64,000 bases of DNA from Rhodobacter maris. GTDB taxonomy: Bacteria; Pseudomonadota; Alphaproteobacteria; Rhodobacterales; Rhodobacteraceae. A program made the translations under genes and the position numbers. Below the pieces are notes generated by a model, which was given only the letters and a program-made list of their open reading frames with translations, was not told the origin of the DNA and did not search any database. The DNA lies in assembly GCF_900217815.1 (NCBI RefSeq), contig NZ_OBMT01000001.1:1-64000 (forward strand), read 5' to 3'. Shown piece by piece: positions 1-8,626 of this stretch (position 1 is its first letter; the number at the start of each line of letters is the position of its first letter).

Positions 1-112
1 TCCGCCCTCGGCATGATCTGAGATCCCCGCGCACCTCCCCCGCGCGGGGTAACGCTGCGGCGCGCCTTCCCCTTTGCAGCGCGCCGCAGCTCCCCCAACA
101 TGCGAGCCTTCC

Positions 113-331
113 ATGACCTTTCCCGTCCGCGTCGAAACCATCGACCCAGAGCTTGACGAAGTGATCCGCGACAATGGTCTGCGCGAGGTCGACTACCACA
201 CCCCCGGAGGCCGCGGCTGGCTACAAGGCCACATCACGCGCAGCCTGCTGTCTGGCCTCGCGGTGAAGATCACCCCGCTCGAAGGCCCGCGCCCCGATCC
301 TGTGCATTTCCATCAAGGAGAGCCCCGATGA
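113..331 (+). CDS. Small hypothetical protein of the integrated element
   Basis: A 72-residue protein that I do not recognise. I start it at the ATG at 113 rather than the ATG at 74, because the peptide from 113 (MTFPVRVETIDPEL...) looks protein-like while the upstream stretch is low-quality proline and cysteine sequence. It is soluble, has no signal peptide, and contains a YHTPGGRGW stretch. Its last four bases overlap the ATG of the next gene, so the two are probably co-translated. It belongs to the accessory cluster upstream of the recombinase; no function is proposed. Confidence 0.5.
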   Translation: MTFPVRVETIDPELDEVIRDNGLREVDYHTPGGRGWLQGHITRSLLSGLAVKITPLEGPRPDPVHFHQGEPR

Positions 332-525
332 ACACGATCCTTCTCGCTCTCGGGCTTCTCACCCTTGCCGCCGCGACTGCGGGCTTCCATCAGGCCATCG
401 TCACCGCGAAGGCGGCCGATATCGCCGAGGATCCCGACCACGGCGCGCAGCTCGGCATCCTCATTCACGGCTCGGCCGGGCTTCTCGCCGCAGGAGTCGC
501 GCTGATGCTGCAAGGGCTCACCTGA
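328..525 (+). CDS. Small two-helix membrane protein
   Basis: A 65-residue protein with a hydrophobic segment at about residues 3-20 and a second at about 45-62, separated by a short polar stretch with several Asp and Glu. It overlaps the upstream gene by ATGA, and its stop TGA overlaps the ATG of the methyltransferase-like gene (TGATG), so all three should be translationally coupled. A GGAG sequence lies just before the start. Small two-helix proteins occur in phage and integrative elements, sometimes as holin-like proteins, but nothing specific supports that here. Confidence 0.55.
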   Translation: MNTILLALGLLTLAAATAGFHQAIVTAKAADIAEDPDHGAQLGILIHGSAGLLAAGVALMLQGLT

Positions 526-1166
526 TGCGAGGGCTGATCGGCTGCGAGACGAGCGGAGTGATGCGCCGCGCCTTTGCTGCGCGCGGGCATGACATGTGGA
601 GCGTAGATCTCCTGCCCGCCGAAGACGGCAGCAACCGCCACATCACCGGCGATGTGCGCGACTATCTGAGCGACGGATGGGACTTCCTCGCCGTCTGCCA
701 TCCGCCCTGCACCCGGTTGTGCAACAGCGGCGTGCGCTGGTTGCACACCCCGCCGCCCGGTCGGACGCAAGCCGAGATGTGGGCCGAGCTCGACGAAGGT
801 GCAGCGCTCTTCTCGGCATGCTGGCGAGCGCCGATCGCGCGCGTGGCGATCGAGAACCCGGTGATGCACAAGCACGCCCGCGCGCGCCTGCCCGCGGATC
901 TGCCGCGGCCCCAGATCGTGCAGCCGTGGTGGTTTGGCGAGCCCGCCTTCAAGGCCACAGGCTGGTATCTGCGCGGTCTGCCCGAGCTGGTGCCCACCAA
1001 CAAGCTCACCCCGCCCAAGCCCGGCACCGCCGCGCACAAGGCATGGAGCGCCGTCCATCGCGCGTCGCCCGGCCCGGAGCGCTGGCGATTCCGATCGCGC
1101 ACCTTCCAAGGCATCGCCGAGGCCTGCGCCGCGCAATGGGGCACTGCTGCGCTGTGCGAGGTTTGA
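525..1166 (+). CDS. C5-cytosine-methyltransferase-like phage-type protein
   Basis: A 213-residue protein resembling the short phage-type relatives of DNA C5-cytosine methyltransferases. It opens with GCETSGVMRRAF, matching the SAM-binding motif I position, has an acidic residue at SVDLL, a CHPPC motif near residue 60 where the catalytic Pro-Cys loop belongs, and an ENP motif near residue 107 corresponding to the ENV motif VI. It is shorter than a full methyltransferase (usually above 300 residues) and I see no clear target-recognition domain, so activity on DNA is uncertain. It is coupled to the small membrane protein upstream. It may serve in self-modification by the element. Confidence 0.55.
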   Translation: MRGLIGCETSGVMRRAFAARGHDMWSVDLLPAEDGSNRHITGDVRDYLSDGWDFLAVCHPPCTRLCNSGVRWLHTPPPGRTQAEMWAELDEGAALFSACWRAPIARVAIENPVMHKHARARLPADLPRPQIVQPWWFGEPAFKATGWYLRGLPELVPTNKLTPPKPGTAAHKAWSAVHRASPGPERWRFRSRTFQGIAEACAAQWGTAALCEV

Positions 1167-1272
1167 CCATGGACGGCAGCCGCGCATATCCTTCCGACCT
1201 GAGCGATTTCTGGCGCGCCGCGATCAGATTCGCCGAAAAACATGGCGCAGACCTTGGCGCCGAGGAGAATTC

Positions 1273-2859
1273 ATGCAACGCGCTGCCATCTATGCCAGAT
1301 ACTCCAGCGACTTGCAAAATGACCGATCCATCGAGGATCAGGTCGCTCTCTGCCGCGCTTGGGCCGAGCGAGAAGGATATACAATCGTCGAGGTCTTTGC
1401 CGATCGCGCCAGGTCCGGAACGACGATCCACGGTCGGGCAGGCCTGCAGAGTCTCCTTCACGACGCCAGAGGCGGCGCCTTCGCAGCCATCATCACCGAA
1501 TCGCTCGATCGCCTGAGCCGAGATACCGAAGACCTGTCAGGTCTCTACAAGCGGCTTCAGTTCGCTGGCGTCGATATCATGACGGTACATGATGGACAGG
1601 CTGACGCGCTGCAGGTCGGCATCCGCGGGCTGCTCTCTACGCTCTTCATCGGAGATCTAAAACACAAGACGCGGCGCGGCCTCTCCGGCGTCATCCGTGA
1701 CGGGCGCCATGCGGGCGGGCGGGCGTATGGCTATCGCCCAACGCCGGGAGAGCCTGGCGTGCTGCAGATCTTCGAGCCGGAGGCAGCAATCGTGCGGCGC
1801 ATCTTCCGGGAATATCTTGCCGGTGCCGTGCCTAGGACGATCGCTTCCGGGCTGAATGCGGACGGGATCGCGCCGCCGCGCGGCGAAAAATGGAACGCCA
1901 GCACGATCAACGGCAACAAGACGCGCGGCCATGGCATCCTGCAGAACCCGCTCTATATCGGCCGGATCGTGTGGAACAAGACGACGATAGTGCGCAACCC
2001 GGAAACCGGCAAGCGCGTTCCGCGCATGAACCCGGAAAGCGCATGGGAATATGCCGAGGCGCCGCAGCTTGCGCTGATACCGGCTGATCAATGGCATCTC
2101 GCCCAAGATGAGAAAGCCCGCAGATCGCACGAAACCCCGCGCGGTGCGCGCAAGCACAAGCGCCTCCTGTCAGGCCTGCTGCGCTGTTCCTGCTGCGGCG
2201 GCGGCATGACCATGCACGACAAGCGCGGTGAGGCGATCCGCATCAGATGCTCGACCTTCAAGGAAAGCGGCAGCTGCTCCAACAGTAAGACCTACCGGCT
2301 CGATCTAATCGAGCATGCCGTGATTGAAGGTCTGATCGACAAGCTCTCTCGCCCCGAATTGGTTGCCTCTTATATCGAAGCTGCACAGCAAGACCGCCGC
2401 AATGAGGCACGCGCCCGTGCAACAGCCGAGCGTTCCGTCGCAAAGGCGAAGGCCGCAATCACCCGCCTGCAGAAGGCGCTGATCGACGGACGGGTCGATG
2501 AGGATTTCTTTGACCGGGAGATCATTCCCCTGCGAGAGGATCTGCACCGCTCAGAAGCCGCGCTCGCGACTGCTCCTGATGCGCGCGTCGTAACCATGCA
2601 CCCGGCGGCCCTGAGCCAGATGCGCGCCGTGCTCGAACTTCTGCGCACCCACCTGCCGAACATCGACCCGGAAGAAGATCGCGAGATGTTCGACGCCTTC
2701 CGCAGCTTGATCGACCGCGTGGTGATCCATGATCGCGGAGATGGTCAGACAGAGGCCGAAGTCATCGGCCGCATCTCTGCCTTGGTCGGTTCGGACGCCG
2801 GAGATAGTTGGGGGGGGAAAATGGTGGCGAGGGGGGGACTCGAACCCCCGACCCCGTGA
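1273..2859 (+). CDS. Large serine recombinase / integrase
   Basis: A 528-residue site-specific recombinase. The ATG at 1273 follows GAGGAG at good spacing; the open frame upstream reads through other genes. The resolvase domain (about 1-150) has the nucleophile motif YARYSS (Ser11) and SLDRLSRD. A recombinase domain follows (about 165-270), then a zinc ribbon (CSCCGGGM with later Cys pairs, about 305-345) and an alpha-helical coiled-coil region (about 375-450). The last residues (ARGGLEPPTP) are encoded by the antisense of the tRNA-Met 3' half, so the gene ends within the attachment locus. It should catalyse integration and excision of the element, excision usually also needing a directionality factor, which I do not see. 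Confidence 0.92.
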   Translation: MQRAAIYARYSSDLQNDRSIEDQVALCRAWAEREGYTIVEVFADRARSGTTIHGRAGLQSLLHDARGGAFAAIITESLDRLSRDTEDLSGLYKRLQFAGVDIMTVHDGQADALQVGIRGLLSTLFIGDLKHKTRRGLSGVIRDGRHAGGRAYGYRPTPGEPGVLQIFEPEAAIVRRIFREYLAGAVPRTIASGLNADGIAPPRGEKWNASTINGNKTRGHGILQNPLYIGRIVWNKTTIVRNPETGKRVPRMNPESAWEYAEAPQLALIPADQWHLAQDEKARRSHETPRGARKHKRLLSGLLRCSCCGGGMTMHDKRGEAIRIRCSTFKESGSCSNSKTYRLDLIEHAVIEGLIDKLSRPELVASYIEAAQQDRRNEARARATAERSVAKAKAAITRLQKALIDGRVDEDFFDREIIPLREDLHRSEAALATAPDARVVTMHPAALSQMRAVLELLRTHLPNIDPEEDREMFDAFRSLIDRVVIHDRGDGQTEAEVIGRISALVGSDAGDSWGGKMVARGGLEPPTP

Positions 2860-2898
2860 TTATGAGTCACGTGCTCTAACCTGCTGAGCTACCTAGCC
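2822..2898 (-). tRNA. tRNA-Met (CAU), elongator type
   Basis: A full cloverleaf with encoded CCA. The anticodon CAT lies at 2862-2864 in loop CTCATAA, closed by the stem CGTGA/TCACG; the T arm is GGGGG-TTCGAGT-CCCCC and the D arm begins TAGCTCAGC. The sequence resembles elongator tRNA-Met, not the initiator. The acceptor stem GGCTAGG/CCTCGCC has one non-pair, T4 opposite C69. The recombinase gene runs into the 3' half from the other strand, marking this as the integration target. Confidence 0.95.
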
Positions 2899-2911
2899 AC
2901 TGGCGCGCTGA

Positions 2912-4006
2912 CTAAGCGATGCCGCACGGGGCGTCAAGGGTGAAATCAGCGAAATCCTCTCCCCGCGCCATCGCCTCGGCAGCGCGGCGCACCTGCGCGG
3001 CGAGCGGCGCGATCGCGGCGGGCGCCAGGCTCGGGACCGCGAGCGCAACCGCACGGTGCGACGCGCGGGCGCGATGGCGCTCATACCGCGGGTCATAATG
3101 ATGCGCCATCAGCGCGCCCGCGAGCGCAACGAAATCTTCTTGCCCCGCCAGCCGGTGCCAGTCGTGCACAAGTTCTGCGGCATGATAGGGGCGCAACCGG
3201 TCAATCAACCGCGCAAGCATCAGCGGATTGGCACAGAGATCGGCATAGGCGCGGGCGAGATAGGCGGCGCGCTCCTGCCGCGGAACCACCAGGCGCAGCC
3301 GCGGCGCGGCGCGGATCGCCTGCCACAGCCCTCCGGGCAGGGTGAGCGCGCCGAGTGTGGCGCTTTCCGCCTCGATCAGCACCGGGCGCGCGGGGTCGAG
3401 TGCCGCCAGCGCTTCGGCCAGCCGGCTCTCGAAACCAGTCTGCGCGGGTTGCCCGCCCGGCATCGCGCCAAAGATCGAGCCACGATGGTTCGCGAGCCCT
3501 TCAAGGTCGATCACCTGTGCGCCCTGCACCGCCGCGGCGCGCAGGATCTCGGTCTTCGCCGCACCGGTATTGCCGTCAAGCAGCACCACGGGGGAGATCG
3601 GCGGCGCAGCGAGCGCAGACATCACCACCCGCCGCCAGCTCTTGTAGCCGCCCTCGAGCAGTTCCGCGCGCCAGCCGATCTGGCGCAGGATCGTGGCGAA
3701 AGAGCCCGAGCGCTGCCCGCCGCGCCAACAATAGATGAGCGGGCGCCAGCCGCCCGGTTTGTCGGCGAGCGGGCCTTCGAGATGAGCGGCCGCGTTCCGC
3801 GCCACCAGAGCCGCGCCCAGCTTGCGCGCCTCGAACGGGGCCACCTGTTTGTAGATCGTGCCCACCATGACGCGTTCGGCATCCGACAGCACCGGCAGGT
3901 TGATCGCGCCGGGCAGATGGTCGCGGGCGAATTCGGCCGGGGACCGCACATCGATCACGGTATCGAAGCCGTGATCGAGCGCGTCCCCCACCGAAAGGAG
4001 CTGCAT
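2912..4006 (-). CDS. mnmH: tRNA 2-selenouridine synthase
   Basis: A 364-residue enzyme (SelU/YbbB family) that replaces sulfur by selenium in 2-thiouridine at tRNA position 34, using selenophosphate. The N-terminal rhodanese domain begins IDVRSPAEFARDHLPGA and carries the family hallmark YCWRGGQRS with the catalytic Cys near residue 95. A P-loop (DGNTGAAKT) follows near residue 145. An ATG at 4006 overlaps the stop of the L,D-transpeptidase gene (TGATG), so translation is probably coupled; the upstream TTG is less likely. Length is normal for the family. No selD is visible in this window. Confidence 0.92.
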   Translation of the reverse strand: MQLLSVGDALDHGFDTVIDVRSPAEFARDHLPGAINLPVLSDAERVMVGTIYKQVAPFEARKLGAALVARNAAAHLEGPLADKPGGWRPLIYCWRGGQRSGSFATILRQIGWRAELLEGGYKSWRRVVMSALAAPPISPVVLLDGNTGAAKTEILRAAAVQGAQVIDLEGLANHRGSIFGAMPGGQPAQTGFESRLAEALAALDPARPVLIEAESATLGALTLPGGLWQAIRAAPRLRLVVPRQERAAYLARAYADLCANPLMLARLIDRLRPYHAAELVHDWHRLAGQEDFVALAGALMAHHYDPRYERHRARASHRAVALAVPSLAPAAIAPLAAQVRRAAEAMARGEDFADFTLDAPCGIA

Positions 4007-4617
4007 CAATACACCGTCACCGGCGTGCCGATCGGCACTGTGTCGTAAAGCGCGATCACATGGTCATTGACCATCCGCAGGCAGCCGTTGGAGACCGCAT
4101 GGCCGATCGAGGCGGGCTCGACCGTGCCATGGATGCGGATCGCCGTATCGTGCCCGTTCTGGTAAAGATACATCGCCCTGGCACCCAGAGGGTTGCGGGG
4201 TCCGCCAGGCATGCCGGTTTCGGCATAGCGGGCGTAATGGCTCGGTGAGCGTTCGACCATCTCGGGCGTCGGCTTCCAGTTCGGCCATTCGACCTTGCGC
4301 GCGACCACGGCCTGACCGCGGAACTTCAGCTCTGCCTTGCCCACCGCCACACCGTAGCGCATCGCGCGCCCCGGCGCGGTGATATGGTAAAGGAAGAACT
4401 TGTCGGACACGACGATGATCGAGCCCACCGCGAGCGCAGGTTTCACCTCCACCTCGGTCGGGTAATATTGTGGCGCGATCGGCCAGCGCGGATTTTTGGG
4501 CGCCACTTCGGGGTTGGCGGCGGGATCCTCGGCGAGGGTGGGGCTGGCAAGGCTGAGCCGCGGCGCGCCCAGGACGGGCAGCGCGGCAAGGCCGGCGAGA
4601 AGGCAACGACGGTCCAT
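4006..4617 (-). CDS. L,D-transpeptidase (YkuD domain), secreted
   Basis: A 203-residue exported protein with an N-terminal hydrophobic signal (LLAGLAALPVLGAP). The YkuD domain covers most of the rest and ends with the catalytic motif HGTVEPASIGHAVSNGCLRM, the Cys in SNGC being the nucleophile and the HGT His also conserved. It should form 3-3 peptidoglycan cross-links or attach proteins to peptidoglycan in the periplasm. It is followed at once by mnmH and lies near the PBP1A gene, although the two enzymes act on peptidoglycan differently. Domain assignment is firm; the exact substrate is not. Confidence 0.88.
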   Translation of the reverse strand: MDRRCLLAGLAALPVLGAPRLSLASPTLAEDPAANPEVAPKNPRWPIAPQYYPTEVEVKPALAVGSIIVVSDKFFLYHITAPGRAMRYGVAVGKAELKFRGQAVVARKVEWPNWKPTPEMVERSPSHYARYAETGMPGGPRNPLGARAMYLYQNGHDTAIRIHGTVEPASIGHAVSNGCLRMVNDHVIALYDTVPIGTPVTVY

Positions 4618-4692
4618 TCAGGTCTCCGGTAACACTGAGGAGAGGCTAGCAAAGCCCCGGGATCGGCTCAACGCAAAACCGCGGCACCGGGT

Positions 4693-5886
4693 TCACCCGC
4701 CCTCGGCGGGCGCACCGAACACCGCAATCAAAAGCCCGAGAACGGCCAGCGCCGCAAACCCGGCGCGCCGTGCGCCCCGGCTCTCCAGCGCGGCCAGCAC
4801 CGATTGCGCAGCGTAATAGGCGGCAAAGGCGCGCGAGGCATAGGCGATGATGGTGAAGAGATCGGCGGTCCAGGTGAGCGCGGTCCCGGCGGCAACGAGG
4901 GCGAGATAGGCGGGCCGCGCCGGCAGGCGGCCGCGGCTGAGTTCTGCCGTGAGCCCCCCGGCTCCCGAGGTATCGGCCACGGCGGCGGAGAGCTGCGCGG
5001 CCAGCGCCGCCACCACCAGCATGCCCGGAAGCACCGGCGAGACCACCCCCATCATGTCGATGATCGCCGTCTCGCTCAGCGCATGGCTGCCCGGCGCGAA
5101 CACATAGGCCAGAAGCCCGATATAGGCGAGATAAATCGCGCTCGAGAGCCCCTGCGCGCGTTTCATCGCTGCGATGCGGGTCGGCGCATCGTAGCTTGCG
5201 CCCAGATAGCGCGCGGTCTCGAAGCCCTGCACGGTGACGATGAGACCAAAGCCCAGCGTGAGCGCCTGCCAGGGCGCGAGGCTCGGGGCGGCGACCACCA
5301 GCGCCCCTGCCGCGGCGCGGTCGGCGAAATAGCCCGCAAGGCCGAGGATCAGCCCGGCGATGATCGCAAGCTTGAGCGCGACAGAGGCATATTCGAGCCG
5401 TTCCAGCGCCTTGAAGCCCCCCGAAAACCCTGCGAGGCCCACACCGAGCAGCATCGCGGTGGTGACGATGCGGCCGGCAAACGCCCCGTGCCATGGCGTG
5501 AGCGCCACGGCGAAGGCGCCGAACAGGTTGAGGTAATAAGCCACCGAGATCACATAGGCGAAGGCGAGCACCGCCTGTGCCAGCGCCTCGATGCGGCGGC
5601 GCTCAGGGCGCGCGGGTCGGTCTTCCGCGGCGATATTGACCCGCACGGCCGCCCCGAATGCCCAGGCGACAAGACAAAGCAGCGCCATGGCGAGAGGTGC
5701 ATAGCCACCGTATTCGCTTTGCAGGATCGGGCCGAGCACCAGAAAACCCGAGCCGATGATCGAGGCGAGCGGCGTGATCATCGCGCGCCAGCGCGGCCGG
5801 CGGCGCAGGCCTGGCCAGAACATCGCCCCGAAGATCACGATGGCAAGAAGGAAGATGGCACTGTCGAGGAGCATCCCGGGGTCCAT
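4693..5886 (-). CDS. APC-superfamily-like integral membrane protein
   Basis: A 397-residue, very hydrophobic protein with roughly eleven predicted membrane segments and short loops. The opening IGSGFLVLGPILQSEYGGYAP and the later GFETARYLG resemble the helix-break and substrate regions of amino acid-polyamine-organocation transporters, but the match is weak and the protein is shorter than typical members (about 450-500 residues). It sits alone between the L,D-transpeptidase and mrcA, on the same strand, with gaps of about 75 bases. I would call it a probable transporter with unknown substrate. Confidence 0.6.
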   Translation of the reverse strand: MDPGMLLDSAIFLLAIVIFGAMFWPGLRRRPRWRAMITPLASIIGSGFLVLGPILQSEYGGYAPLAMALLCLVAWAFGAAVRVNIAAEDRPARPERRRIEALAQAVLAFAYVISVAYYLNLFGAFAVALTPWHGAFAGRIVTTAMLLGVGLAGFSGGFKALERLEYASVALKLAIIAGLILGLAGYFADRAAAGALVVAAPSLAPWQALTLGFGLIVTVQGFETARYLGASYDAPTRIAAMKRAQGLSSAIYLAYIGLLAYVFAPGSHALSETAIIDMMGVVSPVLPGMLVVAALAAQLSAAVADTSGAGGLTAELSRGRLPARPAYLALVAAGTALTWTADLFTIIAYASRAFAAYYAAQSVLAALESRGARRAGFAALAVLGLLIAVFGAPAEGG

Positions 5887-5963
5887 GCACGAATTGCGGA
5901 AACTCTAGCAGGACGCGCCCCGCGACAAAAGCCGAAGCAGCCGAAGTCGCCCCGGCGCGCCGC

Positions 5964-8519
5964 TCAGTACAAACCGCCTGCCGAGAGCGTGCCGAAATCG
6001 GCCTTTTTCGGGATCACCCGCGTCTGCCCGGTCGAGGTGGTGACAGTGGTGTTGTTGTCGCTCTCCCCCTGCGCGAAGAGCGGCAGATCCGCGCCCATCG
6101 CAAAACCGCCGTCGACGATCATGCCGAAACCGCGCATTTCCTGATCTTCGCGCATATATTCGGCCTGCACAAAATCCCCGCGCACGCCATCGGGGAGGAT
6201 CTCGCCGGTAAAGCGGTTGTAATTTTGCCAGTAACCGCCCGGGGGCACCTTGAACTTGCTGCCGCCGTAATCCTTCACGGCCTCCTGCATGAAGGCATTG
6301 AAAACCGGAACGCAGAGCGTGCCACCATAAGCGCCGGGGCCAAGCCCGCGCGGCTGGTCATACCCCATGTAGCACGAGGCGACGATGTTCGAGGTGAAGC
6401 CGGTGAACCACACATCCTTCGCGTCGTTCGTGGTCCCGGTCTTGCCCGCGACAGGCACCGGCAGGTTGACGCCGGTCCCGGTGCCACGCTGCACCGCACC
6501 CTGCATCAGCGACACCATCTGATAGGCGGTGATGGCGTTGATCACCTGCTCGCTGTCGGTGCGGATGCGCGGCCCGAGCCCTGCGGGCAGACCAGGGTCA
6601 GCACAATCGAGGCAGGCCCCCTGATCGTGGCGATAGATCGTGCGGCCCCAGCGGTCCTGCACCCGGTCAACCAGCGTCGGCTCGACGCGCTGCCCGCCAT
6701 TGGCAAGGATCGCATAGGCCGAGATCAGCCTGTACATCGTGGTTTCCTGCGCGCCCAGCGCGTTGGCCAGATAGGGGCCAAGATCATCATAGACGCCAAA
6801 ACGGCGCGCGTAGCCCGCCACCGTCTCCATGCCGATCTCCTGCGCGATCCGCACCGTCATCAGGTTGCGCGACTGCTCAAGCCCGGTGCGCAAGGGCGTC
6901 GGCCCGTAATATTTGTTCGAAGAGTTCTTCGGCCGCCAGAGGCCTTGCGGCGTGTTCACCTCGATCGGCGCGTCGACAACGATCGTCTCGGGCGAGAAGC
7001 CGGAATCGAGCGCCGCCGCATAGACGATCGGCTTCATGTTGGAGCCGGGCTGGCGCATCGCCTGGGTGGTGCGGTTGAACACCGAAGACTGGTAGGAAAA
7101 GCCGCCCTGCATCGCGAGCACCCGGCCGGTGTGCACGTCCATCGCCATGAAGGCACCCTCGACCTGCGGCACCTGCCGCAGCGACCAGCGCACGAAGCTG
7201 CCGTCGCTGTCTTTGGTGATCGCACGCACGAGCACGACATCGCCCACATCCACGAGGTCGGAGGCGCGTTTGGCGCGCGGCCCGAGCTTGCCATCCTTGT
7301 CGCGCTTGCGCGCCCAGGTGACATCCTCGGCCGGGATCCAGTGGCCGTCTGCGTCCTCGTCCACCCCCTCGATGCCGATCCGCGCCGAAGGGCCGGAGAT
7401 TTCCAGCACCACCGCCGGATGCCAGCCCTCAATGTCGCGCGGCGCCTGATCGGTGGGAACAGCGGCCAGCGCGGCGCGCCACGATGCCTCGTCCTTGAGC
7501 TGATCGGCGGGGATTGTCGCCTTGGTGCCGCGCCAGATGCCTTGGCTGCGGTCATATTTCTCAAGCGCATCCTGGAGCGCCTTCGCGGCCTGCGCCTGAA
7601 GTTTGGGGTCGACAGTTGCGCGGATCGTCAGACCGCCGCCGAAGAATTCCTCCTGCCCGAAGCTTTTCGAGAGCTGGCGGCGGATCTCGTCGGTGAAATA
7701 GTCGCGCGGCGGCAACGCCTCGCGGAACGGCGGATAATCGCCGCGCTGCACGGTCTTGAGCTCTTTCGCCTGCTCGGCCTCGAGTGTCGCCTGATCGATG
7801 TGACCATCCTCGAACATCCGCCGCAGCACATAATTGCGGCGCAGCCGTGCCTCGTCGTAGTTGCGCACCGGATGCAGCTCGGCCGGTTTTTTCGGCAACG
7901 CCGCCAGATAGGCCGCCTCGCCAATCGTCAGGGCGCTCAGCGGCTTGTTGAAATAGGTCTGCGCAGCCGCCGCAACGCCATAGGAATTCTGGCCGAGGAA
8001 GATCTCGTTGAGATAAAGCTCGAGGATGCGATCCTTGGACAGTGCCTCCTCGACCCGCGCCGCCAGGATCAGCTCCTTGATCTTGCGTTCGGCCGAGCGC
8101 GAACCGTCGAGCAGGAAGTTCTTCATCACCTGCTGGGTGATGGTGGAGGCGCCGCGCACATCCTTGCCGCCCGACTTGATCGCGGCAAAGGCCGCCGCCA
8201 GAATGCCGCGCGCGTCATAGCCCTTGTGAATATAGAAGTTCTGGTCCTCCGCCGAGACGAAGGCCTGTTTCACCACATCGGGAATATCGGCGATCGGCAC
8301 GAAGATCCGCCGTTCCTCGGCGAATTCGTCGATCAGGCGGCCCTCGCCGGAATAGATCCGGCTGATCGTCTTCGGCGTATATTGCGCGAGTTGCTCGTGG
8401 CTGGGCAGGTTGCGCCCATACATCCAGAAGATCGCCCCGACCGTCAGCGCGGCAAAGAAGATCGCGGTGACAACCCAGGAGAACAGGCCCCCGAGCGTGG
8501 AGAGGACGAAGCGGATCAA
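5964..8519 (-). CDS. mrcA: Penicillin-binding protein 1A (bifunctional peptidoglycan synthase)
   Basis: An 851-residue class A PBP polymerising glycan strands and cross-linking peptides in the periplasm. A membrane anchor (about 12-33) is followed by the glycosyltransferase domain with EDQNFYIHKG near residue 90 and GASTITQQ near 125. The transpeptidase domain has the nucleophile motif SNMK (in PGSNMKP, about residue 493), SRN and KTGTT near 691. An OB-like insertion typical of PBP1A lies between. I choose a TTG start at 8519 because GGGAG lies seven bases upstream and the protein then begins MIRFVLSTL; the longer open frame starts in poor sequence. Confidence 0.93.
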   Translation of the reverse strand: MIRFVLSTLGGLFSWVVTAIFFAALTVGAIFWMYGRNLPSHEQLAQYTPKTISRIYSGEGRLIDEFAEERRIFVPIADIPDVVKQAFVSAEDQNFYIHKGYDARGILAAAFAAIKSGGKDVRGASTITQQVMKNFLLDGSRSAERKIKELILAARVEEALSKDRILELYLNEIFLGQNSYGVAAAAQTYFNKPLSALTIGEAAYLAALPKKPAELHPVRNYDEARLRRNYVLRRMFEDGHIDQATLEAEQAKELKTVQRGDYPPFREALPPRDYFTDEIRRQLSKSFGQEEFFGGGLTIRATVDPKLQAQAAKALQDALEKYDRSQGIWRGTKATIPADQLKDEASWRAALAAVPTDQAPRDIEGWHPAVVLEISGPSARIGIEGVDEDADGHWIPAEDVTWARKRDKDGKLGPRAKRASDLVDVGDVVLVRAITKDSDGSFVRWSLRQVPQVEGAFMAMDVHTGRVLAMQGGFSYQSSVFNRTTQAMRQPGSNMKPIVYAAALDSGFSPETIVVDAPIEVNTPQGLWRPKNSSNKYYGPTPLRTGLEQSRNLMTVRIAQEIGMETVAGYARRFGVYDDLGPYLANALGAQETTMYRLISAYAILANGGQRVEPTLVDRVQDRWGRTIYRHDQGACLDCADPGLPAGLGPRIRTDSEQVINAITAYQMVSLMQGAVQRGTGTGVNLPVPVAGKTGTTNDAKDVWFTGFTSNIVASCYMGYDQPRGLGPGAYGGTLCVPVFNAFMQEAVKDYGGSKFKVPPGGYWQNYNRFTGEILPDGVRGDFVQAEYMREDQEMRGFGMIVDGGFAMGADLPLFAQGESDNNTTVTTSTGQTRVIPKKADFGTLSAGGLY

Positions 8520-8626
8520 AAGGCACTCCCATGGGGCAAGTGGCCCCGATTGTCGCCCTATAGCGCGGGGCGGGCGGAGGGTCAAAGCAAGTTCCCGTCA
8601 GCCGCAGGGCCGCGGCGCGGCCCGCG

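Larger units (their letters stand above)
1..2859. mobile_element. Right-hand end of an integrated genetic element (partial)
   Basis: Four plus-strand genes, tightly packed or overlapping, run from the window edge to a large serine recombinase whose reading frame ends inside a tRNA-Met gene. Recombinase at one end of an element next to a tRNA is a standard integration layout. The first 112 bases hold no gene I can support. The left end, and so the size and type of element (prophage or integrative element), lies outside the window. No structural phage genes are visible here. Confidence 0.6.

Noticed and set aside
465-1187. Long minus-strand frame opposite the methyltransferase-like gene
   Set aside because: Antisense of a well-supported gene in GC-rich DNA, with His/Arg/Gly-rich composition typical of shadow frames.
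1169-1516. Open frame starting at ATG 1169, overlapping the recombinase start
   Set aside because: The first 35 residues look plausible, but it overlaps the recombinase by about 240 bases in another frame and turns into low-complexity sequence; not supported as a gene.
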